From Balneolales bacterium (lineage in GTDB: Bacteria; Bacteroidota; Rhodothermia; Balneolales; Cyclonatronaceae), in assembly GCA_022565805.1 (NCBI GenBank), contig JAIULZ010000016.1, positions 1-44,609 on the forward strand: 44,609 nucleotides of DNA, read 5' to 3'. This document shows, one piece after another, positions 35,788 to 44,572 of the stretch. The notes beneath the pieces were generated by a model, which saw only the letters and a list, made by a program, of their open reading frames with translations, had not been told where the DNA came from and made no database searches. Position numbers and translations under genes: made by a program. Within the stretch, counting starts at the first letter, position 1. Each line of letters starts with the position of its first letter.

Positions 35788-37041
35788 CTATTCACCGCTA
35801 ATCTTGTACATCTCCTGAAGTATTCGGGTAACTTCCTCGGTATTGTCGCGGTTTTCTCTAAGGTGCTCGATTGAGTGCGCGATAATTTTATTTACAATGC
35901 GCTGAGTAAGATGATCTACATCGGCAATTGTATCTTCATTTATTTTATGCCTGAAACGCGCTAGTTCTTGCTTGCGTATAGAGTCGAATTTATTGTTCAG
36001 CGCCTTAATTGTAGGCACTACTTTAAGCTCTTTCATCCAGGTACAGAATGCGGTAAACTCTTCATCCAGAATATTTTCGACCAGCGGGATATTAGCTTTA
36101 CGTTCACGGAAAGTCTCATCCAGAGTATCTGAAAGCATGTCCATATTGATAAGATGAACAAAATCAAGATCAGAAACTTCAGAAGAAATATTTCTGGGAA
36201 CCGACAGATCAATCATTAGCTTAGGCGAACCATCGGGATCACAAAGATCCATGTGGCCGGTGTTAATAACAGCATGAAGCGCGCCGGTTGCCACGATAAC
36301 AAGATCTGCTTTCGCAATTTCGATATCGATATTCTTCATTAGGGCTACATTCACTGCGAAGCGACTGCCAAGCCTTTCTGCTTTACCAAAATTGCGGTTA
36401 ATAATGGTAACTTTACTTGCACCCGAGGAAACCAGATTTTTACATGTTACTTTACCGATCTTACCTGCACCTACCAGTAAAATATTCTTACCACTAAGAC
36501 TACCAAAATACTGTTTTGCCATTTGCACAGCAGCATATGCTGTAGAGGCTGCACCAACCCCGAGGGTAGTTTCATTTCTGGAGCGTTTATGCGCTCTTGA
36601 AACACTTTGCATAAGACGATGCAGCACGGCATCGCACATGTTTGCATCAATAGATGCGCGGTATGCTTCTTTAACCTGCTTAATTATTTGCAGGTCGCCC
36701 AGAATCTGAGCTTCTAGCCCGACCGCAACTCTGTAAACATGGCGGATAGCATGCTCGCCGTGCTTAATGAAACCAAATTCCTGAAACTCAGCCAATGAGC
36801 CAGAGGCGTGTTTAACAAATAAAATAGAAAGCAGTTCTGCATCGGATGTGGTTGCAAATAGCTCAGTACGGTTACACGTAGATATAACCATCGCTCCTTT
36901 AATACCATGGCCACGAACATCTTCAAGCAAAGATCGCTGCTGACCAGCCACCATACTAAAGCGTTCGCGCGTGGCTAAATCCGCCAGATGATGGTTAATG
37001 CCTATTACCGTAAATTTTTCAAGAAGAATACTATTATCCAT
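35788..37041 (-). CDS. hemA: Glutamyl-tRNA reductase
   Basis: A 417-residue GluTR, the first committed step of C5 tetrapyrrole synthesis, reducing Glu-tRNA to glutamate 1-semialdehyde with NADPH. Catalytic Cys56 is in VISTCNRTELFA. GINHHLADLATRERFS precedes it, and the NADPH-binding loop is ILLVGAGKIGKVTCKNL. The C-terminal dimerisation helix follows. It lies 18 bp after hemH. This enzyme is usually the control point of the pathway, often through haem-dependent proteolysis. Confidence 0.98.
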   Translation of the reverse strand: MDNSILLEKFTVIGINHHLADLATRERFSMVAGQQRSLLEDVRGHGIKGAMVISTCNRTELFATTSDAELLSILFVKHASGSLAEFQEFGFIKHGEHAIRHVYRVAVGLEAQILGDLQIIKQVKEAYRASIDANMCDAVLHRLMQSVSRAHKRSRNETTLGVGAASTAYAAVQMAKQYFGSLSGKNILLVGAGKIGKVTCKNLVSSGASKVTIINRNFGKAERLGSRFAVNVALMKNIDIEIAKADLVIVATGALHAVINTGHMDLCDPDGSPKLMIDLSVPRNISSEVSDLDFVHLINMDMLSDTLDETFRERKANIPLVENILDEEFTAFCTWMKELKVVPTIKALNNKFDSIRKQELARFRHKINEDTIADVDHLTQRIVNKIIAHSIEHLRENRDNTEEVTRILQEMYKISGE

Positions 37042-37059
37042 GATACAATTTAAATTCGC

Positions 37060-38211
37060 TTAAGAAGCAACCATTTGCTTTGATGCAGGCTTCTCTTCAG
37101 CGAGCACATTTTCATTTTCCTGACGTTCTTCGAATACGTGAGATACGATTTTTCTTGTTTCATCGGCAAGAGCTTTCATAAATAGCGGGTGATCATTAAT
37201 TCCCGGCATTACCTCGAGCTGATCGATATGAAGGCCTTCTTCTTCGATAGCTTCCCTAAGCTCTACATCCAGCTCCATCGAAGTTTCAATATGATCTGTT
37301 ACGAATGCTACTGGAATCATTACAAGATGCTTGATGCCATATTTAATCAGGCGAAATACCAGTTCTTCCGTATTTGGCTGTGTCCATTTTTGAGGGCCAA
37401 CCCTGGATTGGTACCCAAGCCAATACTGACGATCCCGATTCCTCAGGGTCATAACCGCTTCTACAGTCGCCTCTATTTGTTTTGTATATGGATCGCCACT
37501 CCTAACCTCGGCAAGCGGTGTACCGTGCGCTGTAAACAGAAAATGAACTTTATCCCGAACTTCCGGCGAAAATCTTTCTAAAGCTTCATTAATTCTGTCG
37601 TTCATGGCGTGCAGATAATCCGGGTTCAGGTAATAATCTTTTACGATATATTCCTGCCATTCCGTTTTTTTGCCTTCTTTAAGCTGGTCTTTTCGCACGT
37701 TTTCCCATTCCCTGAAGCTGCTTCCACTTGTTGTCCATGAAAACTGCGGGTACAACGGCATAAGAACAACATGATCCATACCATCTTCGCGTATTTCATC
37801 CATAATCTGTTCTGTAAAGGGCAACCAATATCGCATTGCTGTATATACCTTTACATTATGCTCAGGATATTCTGATTTAAAATACTTTTCCAGCGACCTT
37901 CTTTGAGACTCTGTTAAGCCGTTGATAGGTGAGCAGCAGCTTGAAATCACCTTATTTTGTCTGTTAAAACAGTACTTGCTGCCTGTGCAACCTTTAGTGC
38001 AATAATTTATTTCCTGATAATTTTCTACAATTTTCTTTGCCCGGATACCGGAAATAAGTTTAGCAAGCTGATTTTGCCAAAAACCACCTCCCAATCGAAT
38101 GATATCCTCATCGCGGAATAAATTATACAGAAACGTTTTAATGTTATCTTCTGATGTTGGTCCGCCCAAATTCAGTAAAACTATACCAATATTTTTTTTG
38201 GTCTGGCTCAT
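37060..38211 (-). CDS. hemH: Ferrochelatase with internal Cys-rich insertion
   Basis: A 383-residue HemH that inserts Fe(II) into protoporphyrin IX. It starts GIVLLNLGGPTSEDNI; active-site His229 (LFTAHGTPLAEV) and Glu309 (DHIETSMEL) are present. The segment that usually reads roughly Y-x2-IGGGSP is expanded here and has five cysteines at 71, 75, 81, 92 and 93 before SPINGLTE. This fits the described class of ferrochelatases whose [2Fe-2S] cluster is held by four cysteines in an internal stretch of about 20 residues. The C-terminal tail has no cysteines. It is the first gene of the hemHACDEF run, with a good candidate promoter just upstream. Confidence 0.97.
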   Translation of the reverse strand: MSQTKKNIGIVLLNLGGPTSEDNIKTFLYNLFRDEDIIRLGGGFWQNQLAKLISGIRAKKIVENYQEINYCTKGCTGSKYCFNRQNKVISSCCSPINGLTESQRRSLEKYFKSEYPEHNVKVYTAMRYWLPFTEQIMDEIREDGMDHVVLMPLYPQFSWTTSGSSFREWENVRKDQLKEGKKTEWQEYIVKDYYLNPDYLHAMNDRINEALERFSPEVRDKVHFLFTAHGTPLAEVRSGDPYTKQIEATVEAVMTLRNRDRQYWLGYQSRVGPQKWTQPNTEELVFRLIKYGIKHLVMIPVAFVTDHIETSMELDVELREAIEEEGLHIDQLEVMPGINDHPLFMKALADETRKIVSHVFEERQENENVLAEEKPASKQMVAS

Positions 38212-38584
38212 TGCAAATACTTCGGTTTACTATTAAAAAACAAAAAAGATTATCTGTTACCTATTTTGATCATGTAAAATGCCTTTAATCGCACTATTCA
38301 AGCAGTTTCGCTACACAAGTTGAGTAATGTCGTTAAGGCATTTTGCAGGTCATCTAAAATGTATATTTATTGTGAATCCTGAATGAAGAATTGGTGTTCA
38401 GTCAATATTTATTAATCACATATTCGGATTAGAATATAAGATTAATCATGCAGTCTACAAAAGAAGTCTTTTTTATTTATAATCGGTTTAAATACACAAC
38501 AATAAGACTTTAAAAAGCGACTGGTCGTGTGTAAATAAACACACTGCAGCTAAACAAGTTACGACTTTAACGCAAATATGCTGC
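38212..38584. other. Gap between hemH and the lycopene cyclase gene
   Basis: 373 bp without a gene. It holds the candidate hem promoter at 38249-38278. Near the cyclase stop, two adjacent short dyads (CGAC-TG-GTCG at about 38518-38527 and GTGTGT-N6-ACACAC at 38527-38544) are followed on the minus strand by CTTTTTAAAG and may act as a weak terminator. Confidence 0.4.
38249..38278 (-). promoter_or_regulatory. Candidate promoter of the hemHACDEF operon
   Basis: Minus strand: TTTACA (38273-38278, 5/6 to the -35 consensus), 18-bp spacer, GATAAT (38249-38254, 5/6 to the -10). It would give a leader of about 30 nt before hemH. Confidence 0.5.
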
Positions 38585-39757
38585 TTAAACTCCCCTTAGT
38601 ATTGTTGATATGTTTTTAGCACCGGCCATGAGAAATGGCAACCTTGGTACCGAAAGCATAACCTGTATTTCTTCACCAAAAGTAGTTTGTTCATCAATGA
38701 ACCGCAGCACACGCCTCACATCATTATTTTTAAAGAGAGATTCGAATACGGGTACTATTTCCGATTTGTGCGACTTAAGAATGTGAAGCAACATCAGATC
38801 ATAAATTCGAAACCGCACTGCAGACAATGGGTTTATACGAATCTTGTTTCCTTTAGCCATTAGTTTTGCAATGGCACTACACTGCCTGTGGATGCGGCTA
38901 AAAGCGTAACCGGTTGATGCTTTGGGTATGCCAGATGCAGTACCTATATAATGCCAACACGGGTGTTCCGGCTGAGCCGACATTTGGTCGGCCATTGGTA
39001 TAACTCCTATTTCAGTTCGGGTTACGCTGTATTCACCGGCCTTCACACCATACTTTTCAAGAAGATACCGCTCGATCTCATTGTCATAGAAAGATTCATC
39101 ACATACGGCTTCATTAAATAGCGTACACTCGATTAAAGCTTTATTTTTTGAAAATGGTAACACGTACATAAAGGTTGCACCAAGCGATTGATCCAAACGA
39201 AAATCCATCATACGGGCTACCCCGGGGTCGAATACTGGCTCTGAGGTTTCAATTTCAATTCCCTTAAAATGCTGCAGAAGCGGAAATACAGACCGACTCA
39301 AATCAGGTTTTCCGAACGATTGAAAAAAATTAACTGCGCTATAAACTCCCTTTTCGGTTTTTACACGTATTTGTCGTGGATTATCGGTGTTAACCTCAAG
39401 AACTTTTGCTTGAATCCGGTCAATATTCTGGTACTGTTCAAGCGCACGACCGATCTGCGCAGTATACGTATCACTCTTAATGCAGCTGTATTTTAGCGGG
39501 GCTAAAGGTTTTTTTAAATGCGTTTTGCCGGCAAAAATTTCGATGCTGTCCCATGAATAATCAGGTTTAAGTGGTGTGGGAAGACCATCTTCTAACCAAT
39601 AGCACCATGTCTTATCGGGGTCTTTTTGAGAATCTTCAATTAGTAGTATGTTGAGCTCCTCCAGACCTTTACTACTTCCAAGATTCCATGCCAGTGACAG
39701 GCCAGATGCGCCGGCACCACCAATGATTACATCATAATTTCGCTGTAAGATGGGCAT
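38585..39757 (-). CDS. Lycopene cyclase family FAD/NAD-binding protein
   Basis: A 390-residue flavoprotein-like lycopene cyclase of the CrtY/CrtL type. The dinucleotide-binding start YDVIIGGAGASGLSLAWNL lies at residues 8-26. DKTWCYWLEDG, FDPGVARMMDFRLDQ, TFMYVLPFSKNKALIECTLF and GTASGIPKASTGYAFSRI are the family's typical blocks. The reaction would be ring closure of lycopene or a related carotene at the membrane. No other carotenoid gene is nearby, so the pathway must be completed elsewhere. The gene is bounded by a terminator upstream (39847-39890) and is monocistronic here. Confidence 0.88.
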   Translation of the reverse strand: MPILQRNYDVIIGGAGASGLSLAWNLGSSKGLEELNILLIEDSQKDPDKTWCYWLEDGLPTPLKPDYSWDSIEIFAGKTHLKKPLAPLKYSCIKSDTYTAQIGRALEQYQNIDRIQAKVLEVNTDNPRQIRVKTEKGVYSAVNFFQSFGKPDLSRSVFPLLQHFKGIEIETSEPVFDPGVARMMDFRLDQSLGATFMYVLPFSKNKALIECTLFNEAVCDESFYDNEIERYLLEKYGVKAGEYSVTRTEIGVIPMADQMSAQPEHPCWHYIGTASGIPKASTGYAFSRIHRQCSAIAKLMAKGNKIRINPLSAVRFRIYDLMLLHILKSHKSEIVPVFESLFKNNDVRRVLRFIDEQTTFGEEIQVMLSVPRLPFLMAGAKNISTILRGV

Positions 39758-39846
39758 TAAAAAACCAAGCTGTGAATAAAAAAAAACTTTCTAATTATAA
39801 GGTGAAATTAAGATTTAATTTACCAACAATACCAGTTAAATATAAA

Positions 39847-39890
39847 AAGCCTTGTTTTTCACCGGTAGATAGAGGTGAAGAACAAGGCTT
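39847..39890 (-). terminator. Terminator after the anti-sigma-like gene
   Basis: A 17-bp stem with one G-T wobble (AAGCCTTGTTTTTCACC / GGTGAAGAACAAGGCTT), 10-nt loop. On the minus strand it is followed by TTTTTATA. It separates the anti-sigma-like gene from the cyclase gene. Confidence 0.85.
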
Positions 39891-39937
39891 AGATTCAAAT
39901 CAGATAAGAATCGGTATATCGAAGAAAGAGATTTTAC

Positions 39938-40789
39938 TCAATGAGGCAACATGGCTGCAATGATATCTCCTTCGTGGTCAGAAACTGCCGTATACCAAAC
40001 ATCATCCCATTTCCAGGAAACTACATCGCGCTTGTTGTTGATTTTGGAAATAAACACGTCGTTGTGATTCACAATATTTCTACGTGCTTTGTGGTCTGCA
40101 TCTAAGTTTGAAACATTTTTCAGTTTATCCTCTTCGAAGGCGAAAATGTATACATAATCGTCATCAGCAACTCGGTAGCGCAGCATGGGGATTTTATAAT
40201 CATCATAGAATTGTGCGTAAACTGCGCCGGCGAATGTAGCGCCTTTGAGTTCAGGAACGACTATTCTGCAGCCATAATAGTTATAGAGATATGATTGAGC
40301 ATCAGCTTCGCTAACGCCATAAGCTACGGGAAAGACTGATTCTTGCCGAAAGTTATAAAAGTGCTCGAAGCTTACGCTTTCTACAGTTGCGAAGCTTTTT
40401 TCGGTTTGAGGTATTTCACTGTTCTGATATAGATAGAGAAATAAGCCCACCACAAGTATAGCTGCAAATGAAAACAAAAATCTGTTCCTGCTGGCAGAAG
40501 GCCGGTCTTCCTGGATATTTTGACGCCTGGATGCATTTCGGCTATCTGCTGATGAACCCGAGGCTACATTGGAGGATAACAATTCATTAATCCTCGACTT
40601 TAGATGTGCCGGAGTTTCAGTACGATGCATCCTACTGCGTACCAATTGTTTTAATCGAGTCTCTGATTGAATAGCTTTTCTAACAGAAATATCTCGTTTG
40701 GCTATATCTTCGATATAGACTTTTTCTTCTTCCGAGAGCTCATTATCTACATATGCAGATATTAGCTCTTGTAAATTTTTCCCTTCCAT
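39938..40789 (-). CDS. Anti-sigma-factor-like membrane protein
   Basis: A 283-residue protein with the layout of an anti-sigma factor. Residues 1-45 (LQELISAYVDNELSEEEKVY) resemble the anti-sigma N-terminal domain, but the zinc-binding His-x3-Cys-x2-Cys set is absent. A linker rich in Ser and Arg leads to one membrane helix (about residues 103-121, LFSFAAILVVGLFLYLY). The C-terminal ~155 residues would be periplasmic and are rich in Tyr, Asp and Phe (AVYAQFYDDYKIPMLRYRV). No ECF sigma gene is adjacent, though these are normally neighbours, so the target is unknown. Confidence 0.7.
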   Translation of the reverse strand: MEGKNLQELISAYVDNELSEEEKVYIEDIAKRDISVRKAIQSETRLKQLVRSRMHRTETPAHLKSRINELLSSNVASGSSADSRNASRRQNIQEDRPSASRNRFLFSFAAILVVGLFLYLYQNSEIPQTEKSFATVESVSFEHFYNFRQESVFPVAYGVSEADAQSYLYNYYGCRIVVPELKGATFAGAVYAQFYDDYKIPMLRYRVADDDYVYIFAFEEDKLKNVSNLDADHKARRNIVNHNDVFISKINNKRDVVSWKWDDVWYTAVSDHEGDIIAAMLPH

Positions 40790-41440
40790 TGGTCTTTATA
40801 CATCGTGTTTTGTTGCATAGCATAGGCTAATTATTCTTCGAAACACCGATTAAGTTTATTATGTTCCCCAAATTTTATTTTTAATTACAGAGGTTTTTAT
40901 TTGATTATTCGCCTCAGCTATAAGACCTACAAAGACTACTTTATACAAAAAGTTACGCAAGATGAGCTTTAAACGCCGGCTAATCTATAAATAAAATTTG
41001 TCCCCCCCTACTTCTGTTTAAAAACTCTTCCGCAAATAAGTACCGTTTTTAAAAAAATATTTAAAAAAATTGGCGCTCTTATTATTACATAGCAGACATC
41101 CCTCTTTCTTTAAGTAAAAGATGTATAGGATGTTCTTTCCTGCGTTATTCAACAAGAAATCAGGTTTGGGATAAGGTAAACTGCACTTCGCAAAATCGAA
41201 CTTTATCCTTCATGTGATCTATCTAAATGAAGCACAGAACGATACCCTCAATTATCCACTATTTATGAATTATGTTGGGTAATAAGCAATAAAGGCGGTT
41301 TAAGCAGCGCACAAAAAAAATGTTTCTCTGCACATCTTTGATAAAAAGAGCCGCCCGAAAACAGATTTACGCTATTTTCGGACGGCTGAAAGTTCAATGA
41401 AAAAAATCGTAGCTGTACAGGTAATTACAAACCTGAAACC
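40790..41440. other. Gap between the TPR gene and the anti-sigma-like gene
   Basis: 651 bp, AT-rich, with several A-runs (around 41050-41072 and 41312-41320). Apart from the TPR gene terminator at 41349-41387 I see no gene, tRNA or dyad. Confidence 0.5.
41349..41387 (-). terminator. Terminator after the TPR gene
   Basis: A 13-bp stem with one mismatch (AGCCGCCCGAAAA / TTTTCGGACGGCT) and 13-nt loop, followed on the minus strand by CTTTTTAT. It lies 53 bp after the TPR gene stop. Confidence 0.85.
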
Positions 41441-42367
41441 TTAGCTTGCGGAGGCTTTTTTTGCTACTGCCGCGTCTTTGGCTTCACTCAAACGCCTGCT
41501 TAGCAAGTCGAAAAGTTCCCTGGTGTAAAAATTCTCTTCTTTTCGCTCATCCAGATTTTTAAGAATCTCATCCAGGCGGCCAAGCAGTCGCGAAGACTCG
41601 AACTCCTCCGACATCTCCACATAGCGTACCAGTACTTTTCTATCTTTTTTGAAAGCTTTTTCAAAGTGGCGATACGCCTGTTTCGAATGCTCTGGCAAAG
41701 CGCTCATCACTAATCCCATATTAAATTCCGACACAGTGCTACCACCTTCAAGTGTTCTGGCCTTTCTTATATCCGCAAGTGCTTCTTCACTTTTACCTTC
41801 AAAAAAGAGTGACAAGCCTCTTGAAGCCAATGCTTCTACATTCGCTGTATTTTCATCTAAAACCATTGAATATACCTCGGCTGCCAAACCGTAATTGCCG
41901 CTGTCGTAATGGGTTTTCGCTTTAAGCATTAGAGCTTCTTCATGTTCCGGGTCTAACTCAACAGCCTTATCCAGATCTGCGAGGGCTTTTTCCCAATTGC
42001 CCGAATGGCGAAAAATTGCCGCTCTCTCCACATAGGCATCGGTATAGCTAGGATCAAGTTCAATCGCCTTTTCGATGTCGTTTGCCGCTTGCTCCCAATC
42101 ATTTAGCAAGCCATGTGTGGTTGCTCTAAATTTCCATGCCGCTTCGAAAGTTCCGTTTGCCTCAATTGCAAACGTAAACGCATCTAAAGCTTCTTCATGA
42201 TGCTCGTTACGCTGCTCCACTGCACCAAGAATAAACCAGTCTTCCGCATCCCTTTCTTTGTTACTTTTGGAAGCAATTTCTTTAAAAAGCTTATCTAATG
42301 CTTTTTCCTGTTTTTTATTCAGCTCTCTGCTGTCCAGTAAATATGGGAGGAGGGTTTCTTTATTCAT
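41441..42367 (-). CDS. Tetratricopeptide repeat protein
   Basis: A 308-residue soluble protein of helical repeats. Five or more TPR units can be followed, for example AAWKFRATTHGLLNDWEQAANDIEKAIELDP split over one unit, then SYTDAYVERAAIFRHSGNWEKALADLDKAVELDP in the next, each ending with the typical Leu/Asp-Pro. TPR arrays hold protein partners; no enzyme domain is present. I chose ATG 42367 (MNKETLLPYLL); ATG 42421 would add 18 residues that look unrelated to the repeats. It ends in an Ala/Lys tail, then a terminator. The partner is unknown. Confidence 0.85.
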   Translation of the reverse strand: MNKETLLPYLLDSRELNKKQEKALDKLFKEIASKSNKERDAEDWFILGAVEQRNEHHEEALDAFTFAIEANGTFEAAWKFRATTHGLLNDWEQAANDIEKAIELDPSYTDAYVERAAIFRHSGNWEKALADLDKAVELDPEHEEALMLKAKTHYDSGNYGLAAEVYSMVLDENTANVEALASRGLSLFFEGKSEEALADIRKARTLEGGSTVSEFNMGLVMSALPEHSKQAYRHFEKAFKKDRKVLVRYVEMSEEFESSRLLGRLDEILKNLDERKEENFYTRELFDLLSRRLSEAKDAAVAKKASAS

Positions 42368-42421
42368 GAATACCAAAAAATTTATGTTTGTTGAAAGATG
42401 TCGTACCGAAAGGCTTTTCAT

Positions 42422-43484
42422 AGCCTAATGATAACTTAAACGCAGATAATTTTTAAAAGTATGATATAAGGCTCTGCCTGTACTAAAACGAAGCTAAAGA
42501 CTTTACTCACAGACTTTTTTCATACCATCATTACTAAGTAATCGAATTTTATAATCTACTTGCTGTATTGGTTTATATTGGAAAGGCTTTACTAATAACT
42601 TAGTCTGCCTTTTCACGAATACGATACGTAAAAAATGGCCCCCTAGGCGGCTTCCATTTCCATACCAGTGTAACCAAATACTTTTTCTTAGTCGTAAAGC
42701 TTTTAAGCTTCAACCAAATAAAGGCCTAAAAGGTACTAAGAAAAATTACATTTTCTCAGAATAACAAGTAAGCTTTTACCGGTGTCGCCCTATTTAGTAC
42801 TTATATACGGTAAAACAGACTGATTCGTATTCAACACTGTAGCAAAGACAACATGAAGAGTAATAACTCGTATCTATTTATGGGTTAGAATTATCCTTCA
42901 TTAAAGAAAGTGAGCAAAGAATCCTTCATGGAGGACTTTTAATTGGCGTTTTCTTGTGCTTATTAGTCTTTATTCGTTCTGGGAAAATTCACCATTCAAA
43001 ATTCACCCTTCACCATTGAGAGCGAAGCGACACTTCGGTTTTTGGCTACCTTTTGTCCGTAAAAAAGGTAGGAAAGCTTCTTTTCAGTAAGAAGTCTGTC
43101 CATGGTTTTAACTAATAAACATGAAAACTTTATCAGGCTTTCTGATGGCTGAATTTGAACAGCTACAGTTGAGATACATAATGCCTTTTTCCAAAAAAAA
43201 TTATGTTTGATACAATTTTTGGCAAGATTATTATCTTTAATTGGCCGTTTATCCTCTATTTGCTCTTGACGATTAATCCGGCATAAGTTAGGTTTTAAAG
43301 AGGCTTTCAAAATTTCATCTTGACTAACGGCCGGGTTAAATTTATAACCGCTGCATAGGATAAGCTATCTTTTTGTTTGCGGTTTAGAAAAGCCTTCTTT
43401 TTAAATGGTAAGTATACCTTAATCTAACACCCAGTTTAAAGGCAAGCCTGTACCTTACTCAATCAACTTGAACCACTATTTTAA
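42422..43484. other. 1-kb gap without a gene
   Basis: 1063 bp between divergent genes. I see no convincing coding frame. The right half holds a cluster of tandem and inverted repeats at 42984-43094, listed separately. Promoters for the TPR gene and the DUF481-like gene must lie at the two ends but are not obvious. Confidence 0.5.
42984..43094. repeat. Cluster of small tandem and inverted repeats (REP/MITE-like)
   Basis: Two tandem 14-nt units AAAATTCACC[A/C]TTC (42984-42997 and 42998-43011) are followed by three hairpins: CGAAG-N5-CTTCG (43023-43037), CTACCTTTT-N8-AAAAGGTAG (43046-43071) and CTTCTT-N6-AAGAAG (43077-43094). Such compact hairpin sets are typical of interspersed non-coding repeats, but only one copy is in this window. 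Confidence 0.5.
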
Positions 43485-44291
43485 ATGCACCCTAAAATTA
43501 TTAGAAAGCAATCATACTTTCCGATCTTCTCGGCAGCTATAACTTTTATATTTCTACTTTTTCCGACCATTTCGGCAGACGTACAGGCGCAGGTTCTCAA
43601 TATCGAATCGTATAGAAAAGCATCCGATACAACAAAGAGCTGGGCTGGAGCACTCACCTTTGGTTTTACCGCAAGTAAGCAAAAAACGCAAAGCTTACAA
43701 CTTAACAACCGAACAAATGCGGCCTATTTCGGGGAGTCTCATCTGTATATGCTAATCACAAACCTGAGCGTTTTACAAGTGGATGACAATTTAGAAAGTA
43801 ATGGCTATGTGCATCTCAGAAATATGCTTTTCTATAATAATACGCTTTCACCCGAGTTATTTACGCAGCTACAATACAGCCAAAACTGGGGCCTTAAGCG
43901 CAGATTCTTAGTCGGCGCCGCCCTTCGCTATAATTTTATTTCAACCGATAGCTTTACTTCTGCCGTAACAAGCGGATTTATGTATGAAAACGAACTCTGG
44001 CAGGGTGAGGAGGCTCCGAGGCAGCTTTTCAACCAGATTAAATCCACAACATCTTTGCTTATGCGCGGCAATATTACCGAAACCACTTCGCTTGTGCTTG
44101 CCGGCTATTACCAAACTCTGCCCGGAGATATCCTGAATCCACGACTTACCGGAGACATTGAATTACGCTTTCGAATTAGTGAAAACATACAGTTTGGCGC
44201 TCAGTTTGTAACCACCTACGACTATGCTCCTCCAATCGATGTCGTAAGCTGGATTTACAGTTTCAGGAACAATATTACGATTTCGTTGTAG
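43485..44291 (+). CDS. DUF481-like secreted/outer-membrane protein
   Basis: A 268-residue exported protein. The signal peptide covers about residues 1-36 (basic KIIRKQ, hydrophobic AAITFIFLLFPTIS, cleavage near VQAQ). The mature part looks like a DUF481 (YdiY-type) beta barrel: WAGALTFGFTASKQKTQSLQ, RRFLVGAALRYNF, LVLAGYYQTLP and the final IDVVSWIYSFRNNITISL alternate polar and non-polar residues. Function unknown. Confidence 0.7.
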   Translation: MHPKIIRKQSYFPIFSAAITFIFLLFPTISADVQAQVLNIESYRKASDTTKSWAGALTFGFTASKQKTQSLQLNNRTNAAYFGESHLYMLITNLSVLQVDDNLESNGYVHLRNMLFYNNTLSPELFTQLQYSQNWGLKRRFLVGAALRYNFISTDSFTSAVTSGFMYENELWQGEEAPRQLFNQIKSTTSLLMRGNITETTSLVLAGYYQTLPGDILNPRLTGDIELRFRISENIQFGAQFVTTYDYAPPIDVVSWIYSFRNNITISL

Positions 44292-44398
44292 AATACTTCT
44301 TATTATACAATATTATTAGAAACAACCATTCTCCACGAAATAAATTAGAAAAACAGACTCTTGATCTCTGGTCTCAGTAACGGGCAGAACCTATACAC

Positions 44399-44572
44399 AT
44401 GCTATTGAATTATTTTCGGCTTCAGCATTTTATTACGCTTCGATTTGTGCTTGCAGTATTGCTTGTGGGCATGTTTTGCCCCGGAGATACAAAGTCTGAT
44501 TGCTCCGGAAATGCTAAAGAAACTGCCCAAATAAGTTCTATTAGTTATACAATACCAGTAGTGTCCGGTTAA
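44399..44572 (+). pseudogene. Short signal-peptide ORF, possibly truncated by an IS
   Basis: A 57-residue frame with a basic/hydrophobic N terminus (LRFVLAVLLVGMFC), looking like a signal peptide or lipoprotein signal, and then SDCSGNAKETAQISS. It stops in TAA within the IS-like sequence starting near 44560, so it may be the 5' stub of a disrupted secreted-protein gene. It could also be a chance frame. Confidence 0.35.

Noticed and set aside
42996-43310. 104-residue minus-strand frame
   Set aside because: It overlies the tandem and inverted repeats, has no family resemblance and no convincing ribosome-binding site; treated as a by-product of the repeat.
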